A DNA stretch of 64,000 bases, taken from positions 248,001 to 312,000 of the forward strand of contig JACKHI010000001.1 of the NCBI GenBank assembly GCA_020639075.1, in the 5' to 3' direction. How positions within the stretch are numbered: position 1 is the first letter of the stretch; every line of letters starts with the position of its first letter. This DNA comes from Phycisphaerales bacterium. GTDB lineage: Bacteria > Planctomycetota > Phycisphaerae > UBA1845 > UTPLA1. The notes under the pieces were generated by a model. The model was not told the DNA's origin, ran no database searches, and was given only the letters and a program-made list of their open reading frames with translations. Both the position numbers and the translations under genes were made by a program. Below are positions 1 through 9,702 of the stretch, in pieces.

Positions 1-2811
1 ACCGACGGAAAATAATGTCACCGGCTGGGACTTACCCAGACGAACCACCTCGTATCGTCCTTCTTTGCGTACGACTGCGAACCGACCGTTCGGGCTCACG
101 GGGACATGCGCGACCTCTGCAAGCGCGGCGCATGGACGTTCAACAACCTCCCCGCTCTCAGTATTCCACCACTCGGTTTTTTCTGTGCCGATTCCAGGAA
201 GGTAGACGTGAACGCCATCTGGATGCCAAGTGGGGCCGACGCCGGAACCGTCGTACGCATGGCTTTGGATTTCGACGCCGCGCACGACATCCCAGACGCG
301 CAGCGTCTTGTCGGCGCCGAGCGAGAGGAGCAATCGTCCGTCCGGACTGAACTCCAGATGTGTCAGGTAGCTCGTATGTCCTATGAGCCGTTTCCCAGCC
401 ATGAAGCGATTCGCATCCCACAGCCGGATTTCGTTGTCCCACGCTCCCGACGCGATCGTATTGCCGTCGGGACTCACGGCGACGGGATAGACATAACCGT
501 TGTGACCGCGCAGCACTGTAGGATTGCCGTGCGACGCGACATCCCACACGCGAATCGTGCGGTCCGATTCGGCGCCGACTGTGACAATCTGCGTTCCCGT
601 CTCGTCGAATTCCAAGTCTGCAATGGCATCTGCATGCCCGTGTAAGACCGCCAGGGGCTCAAGCGTGTCCGGCGTCCAGAGTCGCAGCGTACGGTCCCGG
701 CCAGCTGTCGCAATCAACTTTCCATCCGGGCTGAATCGGATGACAGTAGCGCCGTTTGTGTGCCCGTGCCCGGTCGCGATCAACTCGGCCGAGTCGGCAT
801 CCCAAAGCCTGACAGTCGCGTCGCTGAGTACGGCCGCTACGTGCTGACTGGCAGGGTCAAACGCGATGTCGAGGCCGGCCGCCGGTGCGTTATCGAGCGG
901 GCGCAGGGATCCGTTTGCTGAGTTCCAGATTGCGGGTTTACCCTTGAAGCCGGTTCCCAACGCCAACTGTCCGTTGTCGCTGACGGCCGATGGGGCTATC
1001 CCCACCGGCCATACCGAGATGGCGATCTCGAACCTCTCGTTCGTTTCGAGGTTGAGGAGCATTGCTTTGGAGAGAGAATTGACCGAAAGCCAATTCCCGT
1101 TGTCGCTGAGATGAATCGTCGGGGCCTCGGCCATTCCAAGGTCGCCGATGCGGAGGACTGGCTGGAAGCCCCGATCAATCTGATCCACGGAAATTGTGTC
1201 GTCGCGGATCGTCAGTTGTGCACTGCGGGATCGATTTGGCAATACCAGGGCGTTCGCGTGTAAGTCTGCAAGCGGGGCGCCGGAATGAGCCTCCCATCGA
1301 ATCCATGCGTCTGCCCCGGCGTCCCACGCGCCGATTGTGTCGTTATCCAGGAACCGTATGAAGTTCCTGTGCAGACGATCGTCATCGAGAATAACCAGTT
1401 TGCTCAGGTCGAGCCGACTGTTCAGGTATCGCCACTCCCAGCCGCGCAGTGATTCAGGCGTCCGCTCCAGGCTCCGTCGCGCCAAAGGTACGTCGTGATT
1501 TTCGAGTGCGGCCGCCGCTGCGGCAATACCCGCAAGATATGCCTGGTGACGGGCTCGCGTCTCTTCCGCCTGCGCAAGATCGCGTGCATTCATCGCGATA
1601 AATGCCTGTTGGGTCGAGATGACTGCAGCGACAAGCAATGCCGCCGCGCCGATTGCCGCGCCCCGTACAAGCCCGCGGTTCCGCCGCGCGAACATACGCA
1701 ACTGGTACACTGCCGTCGGCGGACGCGCGCTGATCGGCTCGTCGCTTAGATAGCGGCGGATATCAGCCGCGAATTCAGCAGCAGACTGATAGCGACGAGA
1801 CTTGTCCTTGTCGATCGCCTTGGCGGCAATCGTCTCGATGTCTCCGCGCAACGCCGTGTTGATCGAACCGAGCTTTCGCGGCGGAGATTCGCGAATTGCG
1901 ACGACGGCATCCAGCATGGATTCCCACGGCGCCGCGATTGGTAACTGACCGGAGAGCAACTCGTACAACACGACACCAAGGGCATATACGTCGGTGCGCG
2001 TATCGACTTGTCGGGAATCTCCCGAGAGCTGTTCCGGGCTCATATAGGGCAGCGTTCCCACGAGTCGACCGACCTCGGAATGTTGAATGGTGGAATGCAT
2101 GTCGGCGTCTGTCGCACGCGCCGTGCCGAAATCGATCACCTTGGGTTGACCTCGCTCATCGACGAGAATGTTGTCGGGTTTGAGGTCGCGGTGAATGATG
2201 CCTTTCTGGTGACCGCTATGAACGGCGTCACACACCTGCGCGACAAGTGCAAGCCGTTCTTTCGTCGTCAGTTGTCGCTCGTTGGCGAACGAAGTGATCG
2301 AACGCCCGCCTTCGACGAGTTCCATCGCGAAATAGGGAATACTCACACCTTCTCGGATTTCAACACCGGCTTCGAATACCTGCGCAATCCCCGCATGTTG
2401 GAGCAATCCAAGTGCCTGCACTTCGAATTGGAATCGGCGAACGGCTGATCGACCGGACAACCCACGGCGCATCAGCTTGATGGCGACGATGCGGCGGGGA
2501 TGCTCCTGTTCGGCTCTGTAGACGACGCCCATCCCGCCGGACGCCACTTTGGTGAGAATCCGGAACGAGCCGAACTGCGTGCCGACGAATCGATCGTCGT
2601 CGTGAACATCCGGTGCGCCGCCGGCCGCGTCGGGCGGCTCGTCGAGAATCGGCAGCGAATCCTCATGGGCCCGAAGCAAGGATTCGACCTCATCCCGCAG
2701 CACGACATCTCCGCCGCACGCAGCCTCCACGAATTGCGAGCGCAACTTTTCGGATTTGTTGATCGCTTCAAGGAAGATCTGGCCCGCGCGATCGTGAAGT
2801 GAAGAACTCAT
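1..2811 (-). CDS. Ser/Thr protein kinase with WD40 repeats (C-terminus beyond window)
   Basis: Membrane-bound eukaryotic-type Ser/Thr kinase; 937 codons are visible and the frame is still open at base 1. The N-lobe has the glycine loop SGGMGVVY (about residue 89) and the lysine of VAIKLM (about 110). The catalytic loop is HRDLKPDN (about 206) and the DFG is DFGTAR (about 225), followed by GTLPYMSPEQ, so it should be active. One hydrophobic segment lies near residues 378-395, then a coiled region and the LRGWEWRYL stretch typical of planctomycete WD40 kinases, then several WD40 repeats such as FSPDGKLIATAGRDRTLRLW. The start ATG overlaps the stop of the sigma gene by four bases (ATGA), implying translational coupling. 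The kinase presumably phosphorylates or otherwise controls that sigma factor; this is inferred from other STK-linked ECF factors. Confidence 0.95.
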   Translation of the reverse strand, partial: MSSSLHDRAGQIFLEAINKSEKLRSQFVEAACGGDVVLRDEVESLLRAHEDSLPILDEPPDAAGGAPDVHDDDRFVGTQFGSFRILTKVASGGMGVVYRAEQEHPRRIVAIKLMRRGLSGRSAVRRFQFEVQALGLLQHAGIAQVFEAGVEIREGVSIPYFAMELVEGGRSITSFANERQLTTKERLALVAQVCDAVHSGHQKGIIHRDLKPDNILVDERGQPKVIDFGTARATDADMHSTIQHSEVGRLVGTLPYMSPEQLSGDSRQVDTRTDVYALGVVLYELLSGQLPIAAPWESMLDAVVAIRESPPRKLGSINTALRGDIETIAAKAIDKDKSRRYQSAAEFAADIRRYLSDEPISARPPTAVYQLRMFARRNRGLVRGAAIGAAALLVAAVISTQQAFIAMNARDLAQAEETRARHQAYLAGIAAAAAALENHDVPLARRSLERTPESLRGWEWRYLNSRLDLSKLVILDDDRLHRNFIRFLDNDTIGAWDAGADAWIRWEAHSGAPLADLHANALVLPNRSRSAQLTIRDDTISVDQIDRGFQPVLRIGDLGMAEAPTIHLSDNGNWLSVNSLSKAMLLNLETNERFEIAISVWPVGIAPSAVSDNGQLALGTGFKGKPAIWNSANGSLRPLDNAPAAGLDIAFDPASQHVAAVLSDATVRLWDADSAELIATGHGHTNGATVIRFSPDGKLIATAGRDRTLRLWTPDTLEPLAVLHGHADAIADLEFDETGTQIVTVGAESDRTIRVWDVASHGNPTVLRGHNGYVYPVAVSPDGNTIASGAWDNEIRLWDANRFMAGKRLIGHTSYLTHLEFSPDGRLLLSLGADKTLRVWDVVRGVEIQSHAYDGSGVGPTWHPDGVHVYLPGIGTEKTEWWNTESGEVVERPCAALAEVAHVPVSPNGRFAVVRKEGRYEVVRLGKSQPVTLFSVG

Positions 2812-3413
2812 TGCGTGCGGTTCCCCAGCAGTTCTCGCTTCAACCACGCCTTCGCAATCGTCCATTCGGCGTTGATCGTGGTTCGGCCGAAACCCGTGAC
2901 CTCCACGACTTCGTCGACCGTCAAACCGCCGAATACGCGCAGTTCGACGATTCTGGCCTGCCGTTCACTTCGCTCGGCAAGTCGGCTCAGCGCTTCATCA
3001 AGGTCCGTCGCGTCGATGGTATCCGACTCCACGGCGTCGAGTGCCCGATCCAGTGTGATTCGGTTCCAATCCTGTCCGCCGCGCTTGACCGCGTTTCGCC
3101 GGCGGGCATGGTCGATCAGAATCTGTCGCATAGCCTTGGCGGCGACTGCGAGAAAGTGCGCGCGGCCGGTCCACGAACCTTCGGGAACCGAAATCAGGCG
3201 CAGGTAGGCCTCGTGGACGATAGCCGTAGGCTGCAGAGTGTGGTGCATCGGTTCATTCTGAAACAGGTGGCCGGCCAGCGCCCTTAACTCCTGGTAAACG
3301 ATGGGCAAGAGCTGACCGGCGGCGGCGGCATCGCCGTCCTTTAGTCGGTTGAGAATTGCCGTCGTATTGCGAATATCCGAGTTCAACGACGCACCCTGCG
3401 TTACCGCGATCAT
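2808..3413 (-). CDS. ECF-type RNA polymerase sigma factor (TIGR02999-like)
   Basis: 201-residue sigma-70 family factor of the ECF_sigma/TIGR02999 kind, containing region 2 (LLPIVYQELRALAGHLF, then TLQPTAIVHEAYLRL and RAHFLAVAAKAMRQILIDHAR) and region 4 (ARIVELRVFGGLTVDEVVEV with TTINAEWTIAKAWLKREL). No anti-sigma gene adjoins it; the next gene, overlapping by ATGA, is the WD40 kinase, so control is probably through the kinase. It is divergent from the secreted FG-GAP protein across a 328-bp gap that holds an inverted repeat. It is one of five such factors in the window. Confidence 0.95.
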   Translation of the reverse strand: MIAVTQGASLNSDIRNTTAILNRLKDGDAAAAGQLLPIVYQELRALAGHLFQNEPMHHTLQPTAIVHEAYLRLISVPEGSWTGRAHFLAVAAKAMRQILIDHARRRNAVKRGGQDWNRITLDRALDAVESDTIDATDLDEALSRLAERSERQARIVELRVFGGLTVDEVVEVTGFGRTTINAEWTIAKAWLKRELLGNRTQ

Positions 3414-3542
3414 GCGGAGAACTCGCCATTCTACAGGAATTCGTCAAACGGCCTCGTCAGGGTGGACGACGTCGAAATGCGCTCTCCACGTGGGCCAGCT
3501 GCGATTGCAGCACGCTGAAACAAGCCAATCCAACCATTGCCA

Positions 3543-3585
3543 ACTCGTAAGGGCGACACCTCACGTACGCCCTTAACCAACGAGT
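3543..3585. promoter_or_regulatory. Inverted repeat in the divergent sigma/FG-GAP intergenic region
   Basis: Eight-base arms TAAGGGCG (3548-3555) and CGCCCTTA (3568-3575) are extended outward by ACTCG (3543-3547) and CGAGT (3581-3585) after a five-base bulge. It sits between the two divergent starts (3413 and 3742), where a shared operator would be expected. Nothing else was recognised in the 328-bp gap apart from the GAGGAGA ribosome site just before 3742. Confidence 0.4.
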
Positions 3586-3741
3586 AGATAGCGAGTTACG
3601 GATTCAACATGAAATTCTACGTGATTCTGCCGGTCATTTCTCAGGTGCCTTGCGTGATTTGACTAGAAGAAATGTGCCAACAAGCCCGTTGGCGGTGAAG
3701 TCCGCCGATGGCGTCCGAGTTTATTCGAGGAGATTCTGCTT

Positions 3742-6700
3742 ATGACAGGTTGCGGGAGACAACGACAACAGGCCGAACGAACGCAGACGGCGTCGTCGGC
3801 GCGTCATGATGCCAAGGCCGCGCCAATGCTGGTGTTGGCAGCCGTGGCCGCGCTGATCCCGGTCTTGATCGCCATATCCGGATCGTCCGCCTTCGCGGAC
3901 GGTCTTTCAGACGTACGTAATCAACTCTGGCATCAGAATAGCACCGAGATTCATGGAACGGCGGAAGACGACGATCACTTTGGGCAGGCACTTGCGACCG
4001 GCGATTTCAACGGCGACGGCCTGGCCGATCTGGCAATCGGTGTCCCGCGCGAAGTCACGGACGACGAAATCGGCGGTTGCGGCGTATTCGTGACGTGCGG
4101 CGCCGGTGGCGTCCACGTGATCTACGGAACGCCCGATGGACTCGACGCCGCAGGCAATCAGTTCTGGCAGGCGCAGGGCGGTTCCGGTCCGAACGTCGGC
4201 GCCTTGACAGGCACGTCAGATCACGGCGACCTCTTCGGATTCGCACTGGCGTCGGGGGATTTCAATAACGACGGTTACGACGATCTGCTGATCGGAGCGC
4301 CCGGCGCGGACCGGTATACGTACATCACCAGCGGTTCCGTCTTGAGATCGGACCAGGGAAGCGTGTACCTGATTCTCGGGTCGTCGCAGGGGCTCACGGT
4401 AACGGGTCACATCAAGATTCTGCCGAATTACGACAACATCAACACGCGTGTTCGCGAGTTCGGCTACGCAATCGCCGTTGGCGACTTTAACAACGACGGG
4501 TTTGACGACGCGGCGATTGGTGTTCCCGGTCAGACGCTATCCAGTGAGAGCGATCATGGAAGTGTGGAGATCTACCTGGGGAACGATGGCTTGCAGGCGC
4601 CGATTCTATCGTTCGACAGGCAATACGGGCCCCAATCGTATTCCGATTTGAGCGGCATGTACCCTGAAGAGACGCGTTTCGGAAGCGCGTTGGCCGCTGC
4701 AGACTTCAATGGCGATGGTCTGGACGACATTGCCGTGGGACTGCCGAAGGCCGGCCGCGATATCGGCGGCTTTTTCGCACCGTACATTTCAACGCAGCTC
4801 AACGGCGCGGGTGGCGTTGAGGTTATCTACAGTCCGTCATCTCCATTTACGTGGCGACAATACTGGGCGCAGGGCTGGGCGTCCGGCGCGAACACGGGCG
4901 ATATCGCCGGTGAGTCTGAAAGCGGCGATCACTTCGGTGAAACGCTCACCAGTGGCGACTTTAACAACGACGGTTTCGCCGATCTTGCCATCGGCGTGCC
5001 GAACGAAAACGATGGAGAAGGCGCCGTCAATGTCATCTACGGCGAGTCGTCTGGATTGAGCGCTGCCAACAACTTGTTGATACAACAGGGCGCAAGCAAT
5101 TCGGTAGCGCACTCGGGAACGGCGGGGGTAACGGATCACTTCGGCGCGTCACTGGCGTCCGGCGATTTCAACGACGACGGGTTCGCCGATCTGGCGATTG
5201 GAGTCCCGGGAGACACGGTTGTTGAAGAGAATTTCATCATCGAGCATGGCGCAGTCAACGTCGTCTACGGAAGCGAAACAGGGCTGACCGAAGTAAACAA
5301 TCAGTACTGGTCACAAGATCCGACGATCTATTCGAGCCTGGACATCGAGGGTGTTCGGGAAGCCTATGACCATTTCGGCGCCGCGCTTGCGGTGGGAGAT
5401 TTTAATGGCGAGGGTTCGGATGATCTCGCCGTCGGCGTCCCATGGGAAGGACTCGGCGGCGGGGATGACCAGGGCGCCGTCAACGTCATTTACGCCGAGT
5501 CGCCGGCCGACGACTGGCTGGAGGATAACGATACTTGTGACACAAGGCTGCAGTTTGGCTATGTCACGTCGCAGACGAACACTGGCCTTCGCGCCATTTA
5601 CGGCGATGATGACTGGTACAGCATTCTCGTTCCTGCGGGCGTGGAGCTGAAGGTCGATCTTAGCTTCATCAACGCCGACGGCGACATCGATGTCAAGCTG
5701 TATGACGGCTGTTCGGCGGCCGCGCTCGCCGCAGGAACGAGTACGACAGATAACGAGTCGTTGACGTGGCTCAACACCGGCGCGACACGCGAGATCTCCA
5801 TTCGCGCGTATATGTTCACGCCCGGCGGCTCGAACGCTTACACCTTGTCGATTTCCGCAAACGCCGACCCGTACGAGGAAAACGACACCTGCAATACGGC
5901 GGCGCCGGTCTCCATCGGGAATATCGAGAATCTCAGCGTCGAATCGGGAGACGGTGATTGGTTCAGCGTAACAGTGCCTGCGAATTCCATCCTGGTTGTC
6001 CGCATGACTCCACACGAATCCCCCGGCGACGCCGATCTGGAACTCTGGAATACCAACATGATGGTCTCGGGCAATTGCAGCCAGGCGGAACTCAATGGCT
6101 CGACGAATGTGGGGAGCGGCCTGTTGTCGATGTATGCGGCCGGGGGCGACGCCGAGGTCGCTAATATCCACGTCTTTACGCCGACGGCCAGCGCGGCCGT
6201 GATCTATGACCTGGAAATCAACATAGAGGACCCGGTCAACAGCCTCTGCTCCGCTGCGACTATCGTCACGCCGGGAGCATTTTCGCCGGTATTGACCCAG
6301 AGCGGTTCCGATGACTGGTATCGAATCTCGGTGCCAACTGTCAACACCAACACGACGTTTCGGTTGGAGTTTCTTCACGACGTCGGCGACATCGACATCG
6401 AGTTTTATGATGGTTGCGGCGGGAATCTGCTGGCCGTAGCAAACTCTCATGATGACAATGAACTGCTGAGCTACCTTCGCGACTCGGCCTCGTTGCCGTC
6501 AGTGATCTACGCTCGCGTATTCATGCCGGAGCCCGGGCAATTCAACCAGTACACAATGACCGTATTTCAAAACAGCGCGTTCATCGGCGGCGATGATTGC
6601 GCAGGTGCCACGCCGATTTCCGGCCTTCGAAGCTTCTACTTTGATACGACGGGAGCGAGCACGGACGGTCAGCCGCATCCGCTCTGTAACGCGTTCGGTT

Positions 6701-9237
6701 CCGACGACATCGCGAACGATGTCTGGTTCGACTGGACGGCCAATCTGACCGGTGTGATTACACTGTCCATCTGCGACAGCACGACGACGGTTGACACCAA
6801 GATCGCGGTGTATGATGGGGCCGGCTGCAACGAACCGATTCTCGCCTGCAATGATGACGCCTGTGGCACGAAATCCGAGCTCACGTTCGAGTGCGTCAGC
6901 GGAAATCTATACAAGATCCGCATTGGAAACTACCCCGGTGCTGCGCCCGGCCCCGGCCGATTCAAACTCAGCGGCGAGGACGTCTATGGGCCGCACACGA
7001 ATTGTGAAGGCGCGCCGATCCTTGGGCAGGGCTACTTCCCGAACCTCTACCTGCCGGGGAATGTCATCGCAACCGAACGACGCGATTGGTGGGAGATTCC
7101 GATGCCGGCGAATACGCGGGCGACGATCGACGTTTTGGATCCACAAGGGCGACTTCAGGACCCGCAGTCAGACGTCGTGCTGTATCGCGAGTTCAACGGA
7201 AGCTGTACCGGGAACCTCGTTGGTTTGGGCGCCGCCATTTCTGGCGGGATTCGCGTATCGTACACCAGCGCCGAAACGCCCCAGTCACTGTTCATACGGG
7301 TCAGGAACAGCTCGGATCCCAACAGCGTCGACTATGCGCTCGATGTGCAGTTCACGCCCGTTGAGGATCCCCAGGAACCGAACGACAGCTGCATGACTGC
7401 GATTGCGCTCGCGGAAGGGCTTTACAGCAATCTCCGATGTTTCAATGACGACTGGTTTGCCGTCACGGTACCCGCGAACGCACAGGTCATCGCTGAGATT
7501 AACAGTCTGTCCTCGGGATCCGCGTTGGATCTGCACTTGTTCGACGCGTGCAACTCGCCGGTCGCCGATAGTGCGGCCATCGGAGGAAGCAACAGGAAGC
7601 GCGCGACGTGGCTCAATAGCACGAGCGTCCAGGACTGCCTGATTCGGATTTCGAAAGCTCCGGGTTCGAATGGCGGGCCGTACGACTTGGACATTCGCTT
7701 CGAGTTCGACGGCTCAGACCAATGTGAGTCCGCCATTCCGATTGCGGGGCCATTCACATTCTCCTTCGATAATTCAAGCGCGACAAAGGACGGCGCGTGG
7801 CACCCATTGTGTGATGCGTCCGGCTTTGCCGACATCGATCACGACGTCTGGTTTGACTGGACGGCGGGTGTGACGGGGATCACGACAATGAGCATGTGTC
7901 CCTTTATCGACGGCGTTGACACGAAGATTGCCGTGTATGACGGCGTCGATTGTTCGGGGACGCTGCTTGCCTGCAACGACGACGAATGCGATTTGAAATC
8001 CGAGATCGCGTTCGACGCCGTCGCCGGGCAGGCATACAAACTCCGCGTGGGGACGTTTTTGAACGCCGTCCCCGGCGCGGGCGAATTCGTCATGTCCGCG
8101 GAGGACGCATTCGCGCCCAACGCGACTTGCGAGACCGCCGCGACCTTGGCCACCGGCGACTATCCAGGACTCATCGTCCAACCGCCATCGTCGAACGGAT
8201 CGGAAGACTGGTGGCGCATCGACGTGCCCGCAAATTCGCGCATCAGCATCGACCTGATCCAAGATGCGGGGTTTGCGTTTACCGATGGCGAGAGTCTATT
8301 GGTCTATCGAGAAGCGGGCTCGGACTGTCCGGGCACTATTGCGGCGGCTTCGGTCGCATACCCCGGGCGATGGAATGTCACGTCGGAGAACGCCGGGCCT
8401 GCGGCGACGTATTACGTGCGTGTGAAGAACTTCGATGACGAACTCGGAGCGAATTACGACCTGCACGTCGGCATCGAGTTGATTGCCGACTGCAACGGGA
8501 ACGGAATCTACGATCCGGACGAGATCGCCCAGCAGACGAGCGACGACTGCAACGCCAATGACATCCCGGACGAATGTGAATTGAACGAGATCTCATTGAT
8601 CAATACGACGTCCGTCAGTAGCTCCACGTGGCTTGGTCTTCCCGATGACATCTATGCAGGATTGGGGAGCGAATCCATCGTTTACGACCTCGGCGCGACC
8701 GCCCGATTGTTCGATGGCCCCGGCCCAGATCTCAGTGTCTATGAATTCGACGGCGGCGGCCCGGAGTTTTCGTTGATCAGCGTGTTGGTCAGTGAGAACG
8801 GAGTCGATTATTTTGACATTACGGCCAGCGAATCCGCGATCGTCCACACGACGGGCGACGAGATGCATGACAACGACGCCATCGCTCGCTCCTATGACCT
8901 ATACGGTTCAGGCGTCGGCGCTGCGCGGTTCGTTCGAATCGCCGGAGGCGGAACGGGCGCCGCCGGGGGCGGCAACGGATTCGACCTCGATGCCGTCATC
9001 GCGATTCACTTCGGTCTCGAGGGTTGCGAAAAAAACGACTCGGGCGACATCAACTGCGATGGCTACGTCGACATGATGGATGTACCGCTCCTCTCGTTGG
9101 CTATGGTGGATCCGGCCGCCTTCGTTGCTGGTCAAGTAGGCTGCGACATCGACAGAGCCGACATCAACCGCGACTTCCAGATCGACGGACGTGATCTGCA
9201 GGATTTTGTTGATCTCCTGCTAGCACAGCTGCCCTGA
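3742..9237 (+). CDS. Secreted FG-GAP beta-propeller / PPC-like multidomain protein with dockerin-like tail
   Basis: 1831 residues. GAGGAGA eight bases upstream supports this start; a hydrophobic signal segment ends near residue 53 (SSAFA), after a long charged n-region. Residues about 70-590 hold seven FG-GAP units (HFGQALATGDFNGDGLADLA and relatives), enough for one seven-bladed integrin-alpha-type propeller; the last unit has GEG where the others have a calcium-binding DG pattern. Then follow about eight beta-sandwich modules of pre-peptidase C-terminal (PPC) type with DDWY/DWF motifs; two carry a longer NDVWFDWTA form. DCNGNGIYDPDE and DCNANDIPDE calcium motifs follow, then a jelly-roll-like region and two dockerin-like boxes (DINCDGYVDMMD, DINRDFQIDGRD). 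It lacks any recognisable enzyme domain; an adhesive or surface structural role is likely. It is divergent from a sigma/kinase pair. Confidence 0.9.
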   Translation: MTGCGRQRQQAERTQTASSARHDAKAAPMLVLAAVAALIPVLIAISGSSAFADGLSDVRNQLWHQNSTEIHGTAEDDDHFGQALATGDFNGDGLADLAIGVPREVTDDEIGGCGVFVTCGAGGVHVIYGTPDGLDAAGNQFWQAQGGSGPNVGALTGTSDHGDLFGFALASGDFNNDGYDDLLIGAPGADRYTYITSGSVLRSDQGSVYLILGSSQGLTVTGHIKILPNYDNINTRVREFGYAIAVGDFNNDGFDDAAIGVPGQTLSSESDHGSVEIYLGNDGLQAPILSFDRQYGPQSYSDLSGMYPEETRFGSALAAADFNGDGLDDIAVGLPKAGRDIGGFFAPYISTQLNGAGGVEVIYSPSSPFTWRQYWAQGWASGANTGDIAGESESGDHFGETLTSGDFNNDGFADLAIGVPNENDGEGAVNVIYGESSGLSAANNLLIQQGASNSVAHSGTAGVTDHFGASLASGDFNDDGFADLAIGVPGDTVVEENFIIEHGAVNVVYGSETGLTEVNNQYWSQDPTIYSSLDIEGVREAYDHFGAALAVGDFNGEGSDDLAVGVPWEGLGGGDDQGAVNVIYAESPADDWLEDNDTCDTRLQFGYVTSQTNTGLRAIYGDDDWYSILVPAGVELKVDLSFINADGDIDVKLYDGCSAAALAAGTSTTDNESLTWLNTGATREISIRAYMFTPGGSNAYTLSISANADPYEENDTCNTAAPVSIGNIENLSVESGDGDWFSVTVPANSILVVRMTPHESPGDADLELWNTNMMVSGNCSQAELNGSTNVGSGLLSMYAAGGDAEVANIHVFTPTASAAVIYDLEINIEDPVNSLCSAATIVTPGAFSPVLTQSGSDDWYRISVPTVNTNTTFRLEFLHDVGDIDIEFYDGCGGNLLAVANSHDDNELLSYLRDSASLPSVIYARVFMPEPGQFNQYTMTVFQNSAFIGGDDCAGATPISGLRSFYFDTTGASTDGQPHPLCNAFGSDDIANDVWFDWTANLTGVITLSICDSTTTVDTKIAVYDGAGCNEPILACNDDACGTKSELTFECVSGNLYKIRIGNYPGAAPGPGRFKLSGEDVYGPHTNCEGAPILGQGYFPNLYLPGNVIATERRDWWEIPMPANTRATIDVLDPQGRLQDPQSDVVLYREFNGSCTGNLVGLGAAISGGIRVSYTSAETPQSLFIRVRNSSDPNSVDYALDVQFTPVEDPQEPNDSCMTAIALAEGLYSNLRCFNDDWFAVTVPANAQVIAEINSLSSGSALDLHLFDACNSPVADSAAIGGSNRKRATWLNSTSVQDCLIRISKAPGSNGGPYDLDIRFEFDGSDQCESAIPIAGPFTFSFDNSSATKDGAWHPLCDASGFADIDHDVWFDWTAGVTGITTMSMCPFIDGVDTKIAVYDGVDCSGTLLACNDDECDLKSEIAFDAVAGQAYKLRVGTFLNAVPGAGEFVMSAEDAFAPNATCETAATLATGDYPGLIVQPPSSNGSEDWWRIDVPANSRISIDLIQDAGFAFTDGESLLVYREAGSDCPGTIAAASVAYPGRWNVTSENAGPAATYYVRVKNFDDELGANYDLHVGIELIADCNGNGIYDPDEIAQQTSDDCNANDIPDECELNEISLINTTSVSSSTWLGLPDDIYAGLGSESIVYDLGATARLFDGPGPDLSVYEFDGGGPEFSLISVLVSENGVDYFDITASESAIVHTTGDEMHDNDAIARSYDLYGSGVGAARFVRIAGGGTGAAGGGNGFDLDAVIAIHFGLEGCEKNDSGDINCDGYVDMMDVPLLSLAMVDPAAFVAGQVGCDIDRADINRDFQIDGRDLQDFVDLLLAQLP

Positions 9238-9260
9238 GTGGATATGCATGGGACGACAAC

Positions 9261-9285
9261 GGAGTCTCCCGATATGGGAGGCTCC
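9261..9285 (+). terminator. Hairpin 24 bp after the FG-GAP gene
   Basis: Ten-base arms (9261-9270 and 9276-9285, one G-T pair) with loop GATAT. The following ATTGTTGCATTT is only moderately T-rich, so it may be an intrinsic terminator of modest strength. Confidence 0.55.
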
Positions 9286-9352
9286 ATTGTTGCATTTCCG
9301 AGTGTCCATCGGCACGAATTCGCAGCGACGTCATCGCACCGACGATTCTCGC

Positions 9353-9396
9353 AGGCTTGCGTCACGATTCTCTCAGATGATTCGTGACGCAAGCCT
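9353..9396. repeat. Long perfect inverted repeat in the 465-bp gap before the TIG lipoprotein gene
   Basis: Fifteen-base perfect arms (AGGCTTGCGTCACGA at 9353-9367, its complement at 9382-9396) flank a 14-base loop. No T-run follows on either side, so a classic terminator is doubtful. It could be an RNA structure in the leader of the downstream gene, a protein-binding palindrome or a small repeat element. No ORF in this gap looks like a gene. Confidence 0.6.
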
Positions 9397-9702
9397 CATT
9401 CGCAATTCTTGGACCGTGATGGCTGGCGGTGAATCAGGGGCCCGCCGGTCAATACGGACCGGGCACGTCTTCCTCCGGCCGACCAGATCTTCTCTCTCCC
9501 GAAACACTCCTGATGCCCCAATTTCGAGTTCGCTGATGTGTTTTCCTCTCAAAGGGCGCATTGGGAATCGACAGCCTTTTTCAATCGGATCGCCGTAATC
9601 ACCCGCTTTTTTGGCGTTCCGGGGCTGGAGTGCCTTGCTGGCGCGCGGATTCCGCGCGCTTCCGGTAGGCCATGCGACCTCATTTGTCCGGAGCAGAATC
9701 TC

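Noticed and set aside
3940..5500. Tandem similarity in the DNA of the FG-GAP region, considered as a repeat array or CRISPR
   Set aside because: The periodicity follows protein repeats of irregular length (about 60-100 residues) with no short identical direct repeats and spacers.
5311..6450. 379-codon minus-strand open frame inside the FG-GAP gene
   Set aside because: Antisense to repetitive calcium-motif coding sequence; its Arg/Val/Asp repeats mirror the sense codons.
9538..9702. Upstream extension of the TIG lipoprotein
   Set aside because: It would place 55 residues before a proper lipoprotein signal peptide; the lipobox favours the ATG at 9703.
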